Source: Curvibacter gracilis ATCC BAA-807
GTDB lineage: Bacteria; Pseudomonadota; Gammaproteobacteria; Burkholderiales; Burkholderiaceae_C
DNA length: 50,940 nt
Assembly: GCF_000518645.1 (NCBI RefSeq)
Contig: NZ_JADZ01000038.1
Span: 1 to 50,940 of the forward strand
Reading direction: 5' to 3'
Translations under genes and position numbers: made by a program
Shown: positions 44,299-50,940 of the stretch, piece after piece
How the letters are laid out: every line of letters starts with the position of its first letter
Position numbering within the stretch: position 1 is the first letter of the stretch
The notes under the pieces: generated by a model
Database searches by the model: none
Told to the model about the DNA's origin: nothing
The model's input: the letters and a program-made list of their open reading frames with translations, nothing else

Positions 44299-45552
44299 AT
44301 GGTTTCCATCGCCTCTCCAAACACCGCCTCTGACAAGCCCCTGCACCAGGCCCACACGCCCATGCCGGCCGAAGCCCGGCGCAGTCTGCTGGCCGCCAGC
44401 GTGGCCCACGCCGTGCACGACGGCATGACCGATCTGATCTACGTGCTGTTGCCGCTCTGGCAGAGTCAGTTTGGCCTGTCGCTGGCCTTCACCGGGGCCT
44501 TGCGTGGCTTGTATGCGGCCTGCATGGCAGGCTTTCAGGTGCCGGCCACGCGCCTGGCGCGGCGCTGGGGCCGGCCCGCCCTGCTGGTGGGGGGCACCGT
44601 GCTGGTGGCCCTGGCCTACCTGGTCGCCGGTCTCAGTGGCGCCTTGCCGGTGGTGTGTGGCGCGCTCTTGCTGGGCGGGCTGGGCGCCAGCACCCAACAC
44701 CCCCTGGCCTCGGCCCTGGTGGCCGATGCCTATGCCGGCCACCGGGTGCAGGCCCGGCGCGCTCTGGCCAGCTACAACTTTGCTGGCGACCTGGGCAAGA
44801 CGGCCGTGCCGGCCGGGGTGGGGGCCTTGCTGATGTGGCTGAGCTGGCAGCACAGCCTGATCGCCGTGGGCCTGCTGGGGTTGGGGGCGGCCGCCGGCCT
44901 GGCCTGGCTGCTGCGCGCCCCGCCGCTGCAGGGCGCGGCGGCCGATGGCGGGCCGGCCCAGCCGGCACCGCCGCAGGCCCCGGTGCAACCGCCCACTTGG
45001 GGCTTTACAGCACTGGCCGCCACCGGGGTGGTGGACAGCGGCACGCGCATGGGCTTTCTGACCTTTCTGCCCTTTGTGTTGTCGGCCAAGGGGGCCGGGG
45101 CAGCCGGCACCGGCCTGGCGCTGGGCCTGCTGTTTGTGGGCGGGGCCCTGGGCAAGCTGCTGTGCGCGGTGCTGGAGCGCCACCTGGGCCTGCTGCGCAC
45201 GGTGTGGCTCACCGAAGGCGCCACGGCCCTGTGCATCGTGGGCACGCTGCTGCTGCCTTGGTGGGGGGCGCTGACCCTGATGCCCCTGCTGGGCTTGATG
45301 CTCAATGGCACCTCGTCGGTGTTGTACGGCTGTGTGCCCGATCTGGTGCCGCCCGAGCGGCGTGACCGCGCCTTTGCCCTCTACTACACCGCCACCATCG
45401 GGGCCGGCGCCATCGCGCCCAGCCTGTTCGGCTGGCTGGGCGACCAGTGGGGCGTGGCCCCGGCCATGCAGGCGGTGGCAGGCTTTGTGTTGCTCACGCT
45501 GCCCTTGACCTGGGTGGTCCGGCAGGCGCTGGCCGGGCAGGGCAGGGACTGA
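44299..45552 (+). CDS. Major facilitator superfamily transporter
   Basis: The frame opens at ATG 44236 immediately next to the divergent LysR start, so a later ATG is more likely; I use 44299 (417 aa), though 44290 or 44362 are possible. About eleven to twelve hydrophobic helices are visible. HAVHDGMTDLIYVLLPLW in the first helix, the RRWGRPALLVGG loop and the later SYNFAGDLGKTAVPAGVGALL recall fosmidomycin-resistance-type (Fsr) exporters. Inner-membrane exporter of a small molecule; substrate unknown. Probably controlled by the adjacent LysR regulator. Confidence 0.85.
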   Translation: MVSIASPNTASDKPLHQAHTPMPAEARRSLLAASVAHAVHDGMTDLIYVLLPLWQSQFGLSLAFTGALRGLYAACMAGFQVPATRLARRWGRPALLVGGTVLVALAYLVAGLSGALPVVCGALLLGGLGASTQHPLASALVADAYAGHRVQARRALASYNFAGDLGKTAVPAGVGALLMWLSWQHSLIAVGLLGLGAAAGLAWLLRAPPLQGAAADGGPAQPAPPQAPVQPPTWGFTALAATGVVDSGTRMGFLTFLPFVLSAKGAGAAGTGLALGLLFVGGALGKLLCAVLERHLGLLRTVWLTEGATALCIVGTLLLPWWGALTLMPLLGLMLNGTSSVLYGCVPDLVPPERRDRAFALYYTATIGAGAIAPSLFGWLGDQWGVAPAMQAVAGFVLLTLPLTWVVRQALAGQGRD

Positions 45553-45572
45553 AGGGCGAGGGCCGGGGTGGC

Positions 45573-46652
45573 TCAGTCCTTGGCGCCGGGCGCCGCCTTG
45601 GGCTGCCAGCCGGCCAGTTGCCGGCGCCAGCGGCCCAGGGCGCTGTCGGGCTGGGCATCGGCCGCGCGCGCCGAGGCGGCGGCCAACTGATCCAGCAGCG
45701 CCTGCTGCTCGGAATTGGGCGATTCCGGAAAACTCGGCACCACCTTGACGATGTAGTCGCCACGCGGGCCGTTGGGCCGCTCCGGAAAGCCCTGCCCGCG
45801 CAGGCGGTACACCAGGGCGTCGCGGTTCAGGCGCATGTGCTGCAGGCCCTCGGGGGCCGGCACCTCCACCCATTGGTTGGCGGCCCAGGCGTAGCCGCAC
45901 ACCGGGATCTCGCAGCGCAGCTGGCCGTCTTCCAGCACAAAGAAGGGATGGGGCTCGATCTCGAGGTGCAGCTCCAGCCCCAGTTCGATGCCGTCGTGCA
46001 GCGTGCCGGGCACGCTGAGTTCGTCGCCCGCGCGCACGCCCGGGGGGATGCGCACATGGCGGCGGTAGCTGATCGAGCGCTGGCCCGTGCCCTCACAGGG
46101 CGCGCAGCGCTCGCGCTGGCGGCCGTCGCCTTCGCAGTCGGGGCAGGTTTCCTGGGTCCAGACCCAGCCAAAAAGGGCTGCCTTGGCGCGCGTGCCTTTG
46201 CCCTGGCAGCCCGGGCAGGCGCTGGCCAGCACCCGGTGGCCCTGCCCTTGGCAGGCCGGGCAGGTGTGGGTGAAGCGCCCGCGCAGGGTGCGCACGCAGC
46301 CCAGGGTGGCTTCTTCGATGGACAGGCTCACCTGGCGCACCGTCACCTCGCGCGGTGAATGGGGCGGCGGCGATGGGGGCGGGGCCGCTTTGTCGGCGGC
46401 TGGTTTCGCCGCCGGTTTGGCCGCGGGCTTGGGGGCTGGCTTGGCCGCGGGTGGCGCCTCGGGCTCTTCGTCACGCAGGCCGCGCAGGTGGTGGTAGGCC
46501 TTGTTGATGCGCTGGGTGCGGCTGGCCGCATCGCGGCTGGGGTTGCGGTCGGGGTGCCAGCGTGACACCAGGCGGCGCCAGGCGGCCTTCAGCTGTTCAT
46601 CGCTGGCAGTGGGGGGCAGGCCCAGTTCGCGGTAGGCCTCGTGCTTGTCCAT
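45573..46652 (-). CDS. DnaJ-like co-chaperone with zinc fingers
   Basis: A 359-aa J-domain protein. Residues 1-65 form the J domain with HPD (33-35, RWHPDRNP). A low-complexity Ala/Lys/Pro linker (about 68-98, repeats of KPAAKPAA) replaces the Gly/Phe region of DnaJ. The zinc domain has four CxxCxGxG-type repeats (CPACQGQG, CPGCQGKG, CPDCEGDG, CAPCEGTG) and is followed by the C-terminal substrate-binding sandwich (VRIPPGVRAGDELSVPG). It would deliver clients to DnaK. It is not the canonical dnaJ since no dnaK/grpE neighbours are here and the linker is atypical. Confidence 0.88.
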   Translation of the reverse strand: MDKHEAYRELGLPPTASDEQLKAAWRRLVSRWHPDRNPSRDAASRTQRINKAYHHLRGLRDEEPEAPPAAKPAPKPAAKPAAKPAADKAAPPPSPPPHSPREVTVRQVSLSIEEATLGCVRTLRGRFTHTCPACQGQGHRVLASACPGCQGKGTRAKAALFGWVWTQETCPDCEGDGRQRERCAPCEGTGQRSISYRRHVRIPPGVRAGDELSVPGTLHDGIELGLELHLEIEPHPFFVLEDGQLRCEIPVCGYAWAANQWVEVPAPEGLQHMRLNRDALVYRLRGQGFPERPNGPRGDYIVKVVPSFPESPNSEQQALLDQLAAASARAADAQPDSALGRWRRQLAGWQPKAAPGAKD

Positions 46653-46837
46653 GGGGGTGTGTTTCTTGGCGTGGCGTGCCGGCCAGCGGGGCAGCTGCCC
46701 GCGGGCGCTGGGGCCAGGGGCGCATCGTAGCAGGCCGCCGGGGCGCCGCCGGCGCAGACTGTGAAAGAACGTCAGCCTGGCCCAGCCACCGCCTGGGGGC
46801 GGCGAGCGCTGCCACGAACCATTGGATACACCTGCCC

Positions 46838-47884
46838 TCAGCCCGCAAAGCCCTGCAGCACATTGACCACGTTGATGCCCACCTCGGCCACGGCGTAGCC
46901 GCCTTCCATCACAAACACCGTGGGCAGCCCTGCCCCCGCGAGGGTGGCCCCCACCTGCAGGTAGTCGGCACTGGCCAGCTTGAACTGCGAGATCGGGTCG
47001 CCCTCGAAGGTGTCCACCCCCAGCGACACCACCAGCGCCTCGGCCCCGAAGCGGGCGATGGCGTCCAGCCCCTGCTGCAGGGCGGCCCGCCAGGTGGCGA
47101 AGTCGCTGCCGGTGGGCAGGGGCAGGTTCAGGTTGCAGCCCCGCCCCTCGCCCTCACCGGTCTCGTCGGCATAGCCCAGGTAGAAGGGGTACTCGGTGCG
47201 CGGGTCGCCATGCACCGACACCGTCAGCACATCACCGCGTTCATAGAAGATGGTCTGCGTGCCATTGCCGTGGTGGTAGTCGATGTCCAGCACCGCCACG
47301 CGGCGGGCGCCGGCATCGCGCAGGGTCTGTGCGGCCACGGCGGCGTTGTTGATGAAGCAGTAGCCGCCAAAGAAGTCGGGCCCGGCATGGTGGCCGGGTG
47401 GGCGGGTGAGGGCCATGGCGGCACGCGACTCGGGCGCCGGCCCGCTCACGGCCAGCGCGGCGTCGATGGCGCAGCGCGCGCCGGCCAGCGCCGCCGTCCA
47501 GGTGCCCGCGGTGATGGGGCTGCCCGAATCAAACGAGAAACGCCCCAGGCGGGCCGTGAAATTGGTGCTGGGCGCCTCGTGCCTGAAGCCCCGCACCGGC
47601 CAGATCGAGGGCAGGATGTCGAGCTCGGCATTGGCCGGGTTCAGGGCCACCCAGTCGTCCCAGGCCCGGGCCAGAAAATCCAGGTAGGGCGCGCTGTGCA
47701 CGCGGTGCAGCGGGGCCAGATCGGGCTCGCCAGGCTGGCGCAGCGGGCCCACCGGGCGGCGCTGCAACTCGTTGAGCACATAGTCGAGGCGGCTGGGGTT
47801 TTCGTGGCAGGGCACCAGGCGGCCCCGGAACATTTCCTGGCGGCCATCGTGCAGGTGGTGCTGGGGGTTGTGGAAGATGATCAT
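46838..47884 (-). CDS. Acetylpolyamine amidohydrolase-like / HDAC-family deacetylase
   Basis: A 348-aa zinc-dependent deacetylase. Active-site features: RPPGHHAG (His165-His166), DIDYHHGNG (zinc ligands Asp202 and His204), SLGVDTFEGDP with the third zinc aspartate, and the terminal MEGGY tyrosine segment. The acetylpolyamine amidohydrolase branch is favoured by the loop before the catalytic core and the ending NVVNVLQGF. It would remove acetyl groups from polyamines or related amines in the cytoplasm. Upstream (47885-47959) is a short gap to the Bug gene, same strand; 185 bases separate it from dnaJ-like. Confidence 0.88.
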   Translation of the reverse strand: MIIFHNPQHHLHDGRQEMFRGRLVPCHENPSRLDYVLNELQRRPVGPLRQPGEPDLAPLHRVHSAPYLDFLARAWDDWVALNPANAELDILPSIWPVRGFRHEAPSTNFTARLGRFSFDSGSPITAGTWTAALAGARCAIDAALAVSGPAPESRAAMALTRPPGHHAGPDFFGGYCFINNAAVAAQTLRDAGARRVAVLDIDYHHGNGTQTIFYERGDVLTVSVHGDPRTEYPFYLGYADETGEGEGRGCNLNLPLPTGSDFATWRAALQQGLDAIARFGAEALVVSLGVDTFEGDPISQFKLASADYLQVGATLAGAGLPTVFVMEGGYAVAEVGINVVNVLQGFAG

Positions 47885-47923
47885 GCAGGCGCTGGCAGGC
47901 TGAAGACGAAAGGCCAGAGTTTA

Positions 47924-47946
47924 GCCACCGGCGCGCACGCGGTGGC
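47924..47946 (-). terminator. Possible hairpin after second Bug gene
   Basis: GCCACCG (47924-47930) and CGGTGGC (47940-47946) form a 7-bp stem with a 9-base loop, 14 bases past the Bug stop on the minus strand. There is no T-run after it, so an intrinsic terminator is doubtful. Confidence 0.3.
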
Positions 47947-47959
47947 GGTCTTCCCCGCC

Positions 47960-48946
47960 TCAATCGGCCTTGATGCCAGCGCTTTTCACGATCTGCGCAT
48001 AGCGCGTGTATTCCTGGCCCACCTGCTGCGCAAAGGCCTGTGGAGACAGCCTGGACGTTTCAATGCCTTGGGCCGCCAGCTCCTTGCGAGCTGCAGGACT
48101 GCTCAGGATGCGGTTGACCTCGCTGGCCAGCGGGTCCAGCACGGCCTGCGGTGTGCCAGCCGGTGCAAACAGGCCGAACCAGGTGCCGGCCCGATAGCCC
48201 GCGTAGGTCTCGGCCACGGTGGGCACCTCGGGCAGCAGGGCGTTGCGCTGCTCGCCCGAGGTGGCCAGAGCCACCACGCGGCCGCTGCGGATGTGGGGCA
48301 GGGCTGGCCCGATGGCGATGAACATCAGATCCACCTGGCCGGCCATCACATCTTGCAGGCCCAGCGGCCCCCCGCGGTAGGGGATGTGGGTGGCAAAAAT
48401 GCCGGCGCGCTGCTTGAGCAGTTCCATCGCAAACTGCAAGGCACTGCCATTGCCGGCCGAAGCGTAGTTGAGCCGCCCGGGCTGGGCCTTGGCGGCGCGC
48501 ACAAAATCGGCCACGCTGCGCAGGCCAGTCTTGGGGTGGGCCACCAGCACAAAGTCGATCTGGCCCAAGGGCACCACGGGCAGCAGGTCGCGCCGGGCGT
48601 CGTAGGGCAGGTTTTTTTGCAGATTCGGCAGGATGGTGATCGGCCCGTCGCCCCCCACCAGCAGGTTGTACCCATCGGGCGCGGCCTTGGCCAGGGCGTC
48701 GGCCGCCAGCACGCCGGCGGCGCCGGTGCGGTTGTCCACCACCACACTCTGACCCCAGCTCTCGCTCAGGCGGCTGCCCACGTAGCGCGCCAGCACATCG
48801 GGCGCGCTGCCCGGGGTGTTGTGCACGGTCAGGTGCACCGGCCGGTTCGGGTAGGCCTGGGCGGCGGCGCCACCACTCAAGCCGGCGCCCGCCAGCATCA
48901 GCAGGGACAGCCGCATGGCGGCGAGAAGAGCGGGTTTGATCGGCAT
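47960..48946 (-). CDS. Bug/TctC-family solute-binding protein
   Basis: ATG 48946 (328 aa) places a normal Sec signal at the N-terminus (LLMLAGAGLSGGAAAQAYPNR, cleavage likely after AAA or AQA). Mature part: HNTPGSAPDVLARYVG, VVVDNRTGAAGVLAADAL, AAPDGYNLLVGG, IPYRGGPLGLQDVMAGQVDLMF and EVPTVAETYAGYRAGTW, the usual Bug/TctC sequence. It is a second orphan receptor, only distantly similar to the one at 33044-34072. It is followed on the same strand by the deacetylase gene; a substrate link (amines or their acids) is speculative. Confidence 0.93.
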   Translation of the reverse strand: MPIKPALLAAMRLSLLMLAGAGLSGGAAAQAYPNRPVHLTVHNTPGSAPDVLARYVGSRLSESWGQSVVVDNRTGAAGVLAADALAKAAPDGYNLLVGGDGPITILPNLQKNLPYDARRDLLPVVPLGQIDFVLVAHPKTGLRSVADFVRAAKAQPGRLNYASAGNGSALQFAMELLKQRAGIFATHIPYRGGPLGLQDVMAGQVDLMFIAIGPALPHIRSGRVVALATSGEQRNALLPEVPTVAETYAGYRAGTWFGLFAPAGTPQAVLDPLASEVNRILSSPAARKELAAQGIETSRLSPQAFAQQVGQEYTRYAQIVKSAGIKAD

Positions 48947-49269
48947 GGTGCAGTCGCGGGGCGGGTGGGGGCCCGATTCTGAAGCTTGAATCAACGAGGG
49001 CCAACCATCCGTTATTCATATGCTTATTGCGCTGGCCCCGTGAAGGCTTGAGCGGCCATGCGATGACCCTGGAGATTGTGAGGAATCCTCGCCATAGGCC
49101 CGGGTGGCGTCGCTGACATGGCTTGCCAGGATGGAAACTGCGGCAAACTCCAGGCATGAATGCCCCTGCATACAGCTTGTGTCGACCCACTCTGCAAGGT
49201 CCTGTGCTGGGCCGTTTGGGTTCGGTTGTTTTACCGCCGCGCTAGGCCTCACAACATCAGGTTGCTGCT
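48947..49269. other. Intergenic stretch without a recognised gene
   Basis: A 323-base region between divergent genes. It contains one small inverted repeat, GGCAT-GA-ATGCC at 49153-49164, and a slightly AT-richer patch near 49005-49030 that may hold the Bug promoter. No ORF with coding bias and ribosome site is seen. Confidence 0.4.
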
Positions 49270-49659
49270 ATGGGCTTCTTCATCGAAAACATTCTGTTTC
49301 CTTGTCTGGCGTTCGTGGTTCTCGCGGCGCTGGTTCTGCGCCGCAAGCGCGATGGCAGACCTCGGCCGAGAGGGGCAGTCACCGCATGGCTGGCCGTCGC
49401 CTTGGTTGGCCTGACTGGCGTCACCGTCTACCTCCTTTCCGGGCTCAAGTCATCTGACGGCTGGGGTGGGAACCTGGTGCTCATGATCGCTTTTTGCACG
49501 GGTGGTGCAGCGCTGTACTGTCTGGCGGCCCTCGTCTTCAATCTCCTGGCCAAGGCCTTCACCGAAGATGTGCCCCCGCATGCTGCGCTTGCGCGGGAGC
49601 GAGCTCGCGCGCGCCAAGCGCTCAGCCGCACCAAGTCAAGCCCGCCCTCAAAGCGTTGA
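49270..49659 (+). CDS. Small membrane protein, unknown
   Basis: ATG 49270 (129 aa). Three hydrophobic helices are visible (about 6-23, 38-56 and 69-93), with a basic loop RRKRDGRPRPRG after the first, placing it in the cytoplasm. The C-terminal 30 residues are highly charged (ARERARARQALSRTK). I recognise no family. No clear ribosome site. It is convergent with the porin gene, with the porin terminator between them. Confidence 0.6.
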   Translation: MGFFIENILFPCLAFVVLAALVLRRKRDGRPRPRGAVTAWLAVALVGLTGVTVYLLSGLKSSDGWGGNLVLMIAFCTGGAALYCLAALVFNLLAKAFTEDVPPHAALARERARARQALSRTKSSPPSKR

Positions 49660-49696
49660 GCCCCAGGCCTGCCGTCACAACCTTGCGCCCGCGAAT

Positions 49697-49723
49697 AAAA
49701 AAAGGCACCGGAAACCCGGTGCC
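49697..49723 (-). terminator. Intrinsic terminator of porin gene
   Basis: GGCACCGG (49704-49711), AAAC loop, CCGGTGCC (49716-49723): a perfect 8-bp stem with a 4-base loop. On the minus strand it is followed by seven T (49697-49703). It lies about 140 bases past the porin stop and is the clearest intrinsic terminator in the window. Confidence 0.8.
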
Positions 49724-49866
49724 CTCAAAGCCTTGGAGAAAGCAAATTCCCGTTTTCACGGGGGGCGCCAGGCCCGGCGAACTGGGGAAGGGCGCAGCCC
49801 TGGCAGGGGCTGTGCCCGCCCTGTCCCGGTTCGCTCAGAGGCTGATGGCGTGGTCGCAGCCTGGCG

Positions 49867-50940
49867 TCAGAAGCTCACGCGCAGGCCGATGTCAAAGCCG
49901 GTGGAGTTGCCGTTGACGTTGCTGGTGCCGGTGACTGGGCCCAGCGCGCCCGAGCCGTAGGAAGAGGCGGCCATGGAGGCGCCGCCGGAGTTGCTGACGC
50001 GGGCCACGGTGGCGTAGGCGGCGGTGCGCTTGGAGAGGTTGTAGATGCCGCCCAGGGCCAGCTTCTGAGCCTTGGCCGAGCCCAGCTTGACCTGGCCGAT
50101 CGAGGCCAGCACGTTGAAGGCGCCCACGGGGGCGTTCACGCCCAGGCTCCAGCCCTTGGTGCTGAGGTCGTTGCCGGTGGTGGCCACGTTGGAGAGCTTT
50201 TGCTGGGCCACGATGCCCATCACCTTGGCGGGGCCGAAGTCATAAGAGCCGTAGACGCTGGTGTCGGCCATGTCGCCCGCCAGCGGGGCGGCGGCGCCCG
50301 AGGTGCCGGGGCCGGCCAGGCCGTTGTTGCCCAGGCTCTGGGTCAGGCCGGCGAAGGTGGTGCGGGTGTAGGCGGCCGCCACATCGAGCGGGCCTTGGCG
50401 GTAGCCCAGGCGGGCCCCGGTATAGCGGCCGTTGCTGGAGGTGTCGATGCTGTTGATGGTGGCGTTGCTGGGCTGGTTGCCGAAGGCGACCATGGCCTGG
50501 CCGTAGAGGCCCCCCAGGTTGCCGGGCAGGAAGTAGCCCACCGAGTTGGAGGCGCGCACAAAGGTGTTGGTGGCGGCCGAGCCGGTGTAATCAAGGATCA
50601 ATGTGCCCACGCCGGCGGCGGCGAAGGGGTCGGCATTGAGGTAGTTCTGCCAGCTGGGGGTGGTGTCGCGGCCGATGCGCAGCTCGCCGAAGGCGCCAGC
50701 CAGGCTGACGGTGGCGCGGCGGTTGAAGGTGAGGCCGCCGGCGGCGATGTCGGAGCGCTGGTTGTTGGTGGTGGTGCCGCTGCTGCCGATGCCGCTGGCG
50801 GGGTTGATGGCGCCCTCAAGCCAGAAGCCGGCGCTCAGGCCGCCGCCCAGGTCTTCGACGCCGCGAAAGCCGAGGCGGCTGGCGCTGTTGCCGGAAGGGG
50901 AGACGCCGGAGACGCGGCCGGCGTTGGTCTTGACGTTTTC
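49867..50940 (-). CDS. Gram-negative trimeric porin, C-terminal part (start outside window)
   Basis: The frame runs unbroken on the minus strand through the right edge, so the signal peptide and first strands are missing; 357 codons are visible. Read back from the edge it shows SRLGFRGVEDLGGGLSAGFW, FNRRATVSLAG, FGELRIGRDTTPSW, then alternating strands (TGARLGYRQGPLDVAAAYT, SVYGSYDFGPAKVMGIV) and the terminal FDIGLRVSF ending in the phenylalanine that outer-membrane insertion requires. This is the standard Burkholderiales general porin of about 16 strands, passing small solutes. Gly/Ser-rich loops look normal. Upstream regulation cannot be seen. Confidence 0.93.
   Translation of the reverse strand, partial: ENVKTNAGRVSGVSPSGNSASRLGFRGVEDLGGGLSAGFWLEGAINPASGIGSSGTTTNNQRSDIAAGGLTFNRRATVSLAGAFGELRIGRDTTPSWQNYLNADPFAAAGVGTLILDYTGSAATNTFVRASNSVGYFLPGNLGGLYGQAMVAFGNQPSNATINSIDTSSNGRYTGARLGYRQGPLDVAAAYTRTTFAGLTQSLGNNGLAGPGTSGAAAPLAGDMADTSVYGSYDFGPAKVMGIVAQQKLSNVATTGNDLSTKGWSLGVNAPVGAFNVLASIGQVKLGSAKAQKLALGGIYNLSKRTAAYATVARVSNSGGASMAASSYGSGALGPVTGTSNVNGNSTGFDIGLRVSF

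Noticed and set aside
49494-49960. ORFs overlapping the porin terminator on the plus strand
   Set aside because: They run across the terminator hairpin and the end of the porin gene antisense and show no motif or ribosome site.
1-50940. tRNA, rRNA, insertion sequence or integrase as marker of island insertion
   Set aside because: I looked for such markers near the composition changes and saw none; the horizontal-transfer claim rests on base composition only.

Overview
The window is about 51 kb of GC-rich (roughly two-thirds G+C by eye) chromosomal DNA. Several things point to a betaproteobacterium of the order Burkholderiales, most likely Comamonadaceae-like: two Bug/TctC-type solute receptors, a classical Burkholderiales trimeric porin, paired Crp-like regulators, and a strong G/C third-position bias that leaves long meaningless antisense frames. 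No rRNA, tRNA, CRISPR array or insertion sequence was recognised. All identities come from reading motifs; no database search was possible.

Left accessory region (1-10996). The window opens inside an FtsH/Cdc48-type AAA+ ATPase. A clearly AT-richer block of about 2.6 kb (580-3203) follows, carrying a small protein that resembles alkyltransferase-like winged-helix domains and a 494-residue protein with a helix-hairpin-helix DNA-glycosylase-like N-terminal half. Next is a NERD-nuclease/SF1-helicase fusion. Convergent to it is a compact six-gene minus-strand operon: a 52-aa ORF, a leucine-rich-repeat-like protein, a MoxR AAA+ ATPase, a protein with an HExxH metallopeptidase motif plus a VWA/MIDAS domain, and two unrecognised proteins. 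Three junctions are ATGA stop/start overlaps. This is the best candidate for an undescribed system, probably stress or defence related.

Core-like region (11239-23689). sbcDC encodes the SbcCD nuclease. After it comes a sensory block: a Crp-like regulator, a CSS-EAL c-di-GMP phosphodiesterase, two chemoreceptors and a second Crp-like regulator. Each regulator has its own perfect 19-bp palindrome upstream. A DUF1304 membrane protein follows.

Efflux operon (24330-32276). Outer-membrane factor, membrane-fusion adaptor, HAE1-type RND pump, response regulator and sensor kinase are tightly packed or overlapping. A CusR/CopR-like box lies upstream, so the pump is probably controlled by its own two-component system.

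Right part (32372-50940). A small membrane protein, a Bug receptor flanked by short tandem repeats, a PAS-GAF-GGDEF diguanylate cyclase, a class A penicillin-binding protein divergent from a ClC channel, a HicAB toxin-antitoxin pair with a visible operator, a MYG1 homologue, a non-coding stretch with a perfect DnaA box and clustered TTATC/GATAA words, a nitrobindin-like protein, a methyltransferase, a LysR regulator divergent from an MFS exporter, a DnaJ-like chaperone, an acetylpolyamine amidohydrolase-like enzyme, a second Bug receptor, a small membrane protein, and a porin whose start lies beyond the right edge and which has a hairpin terminator.
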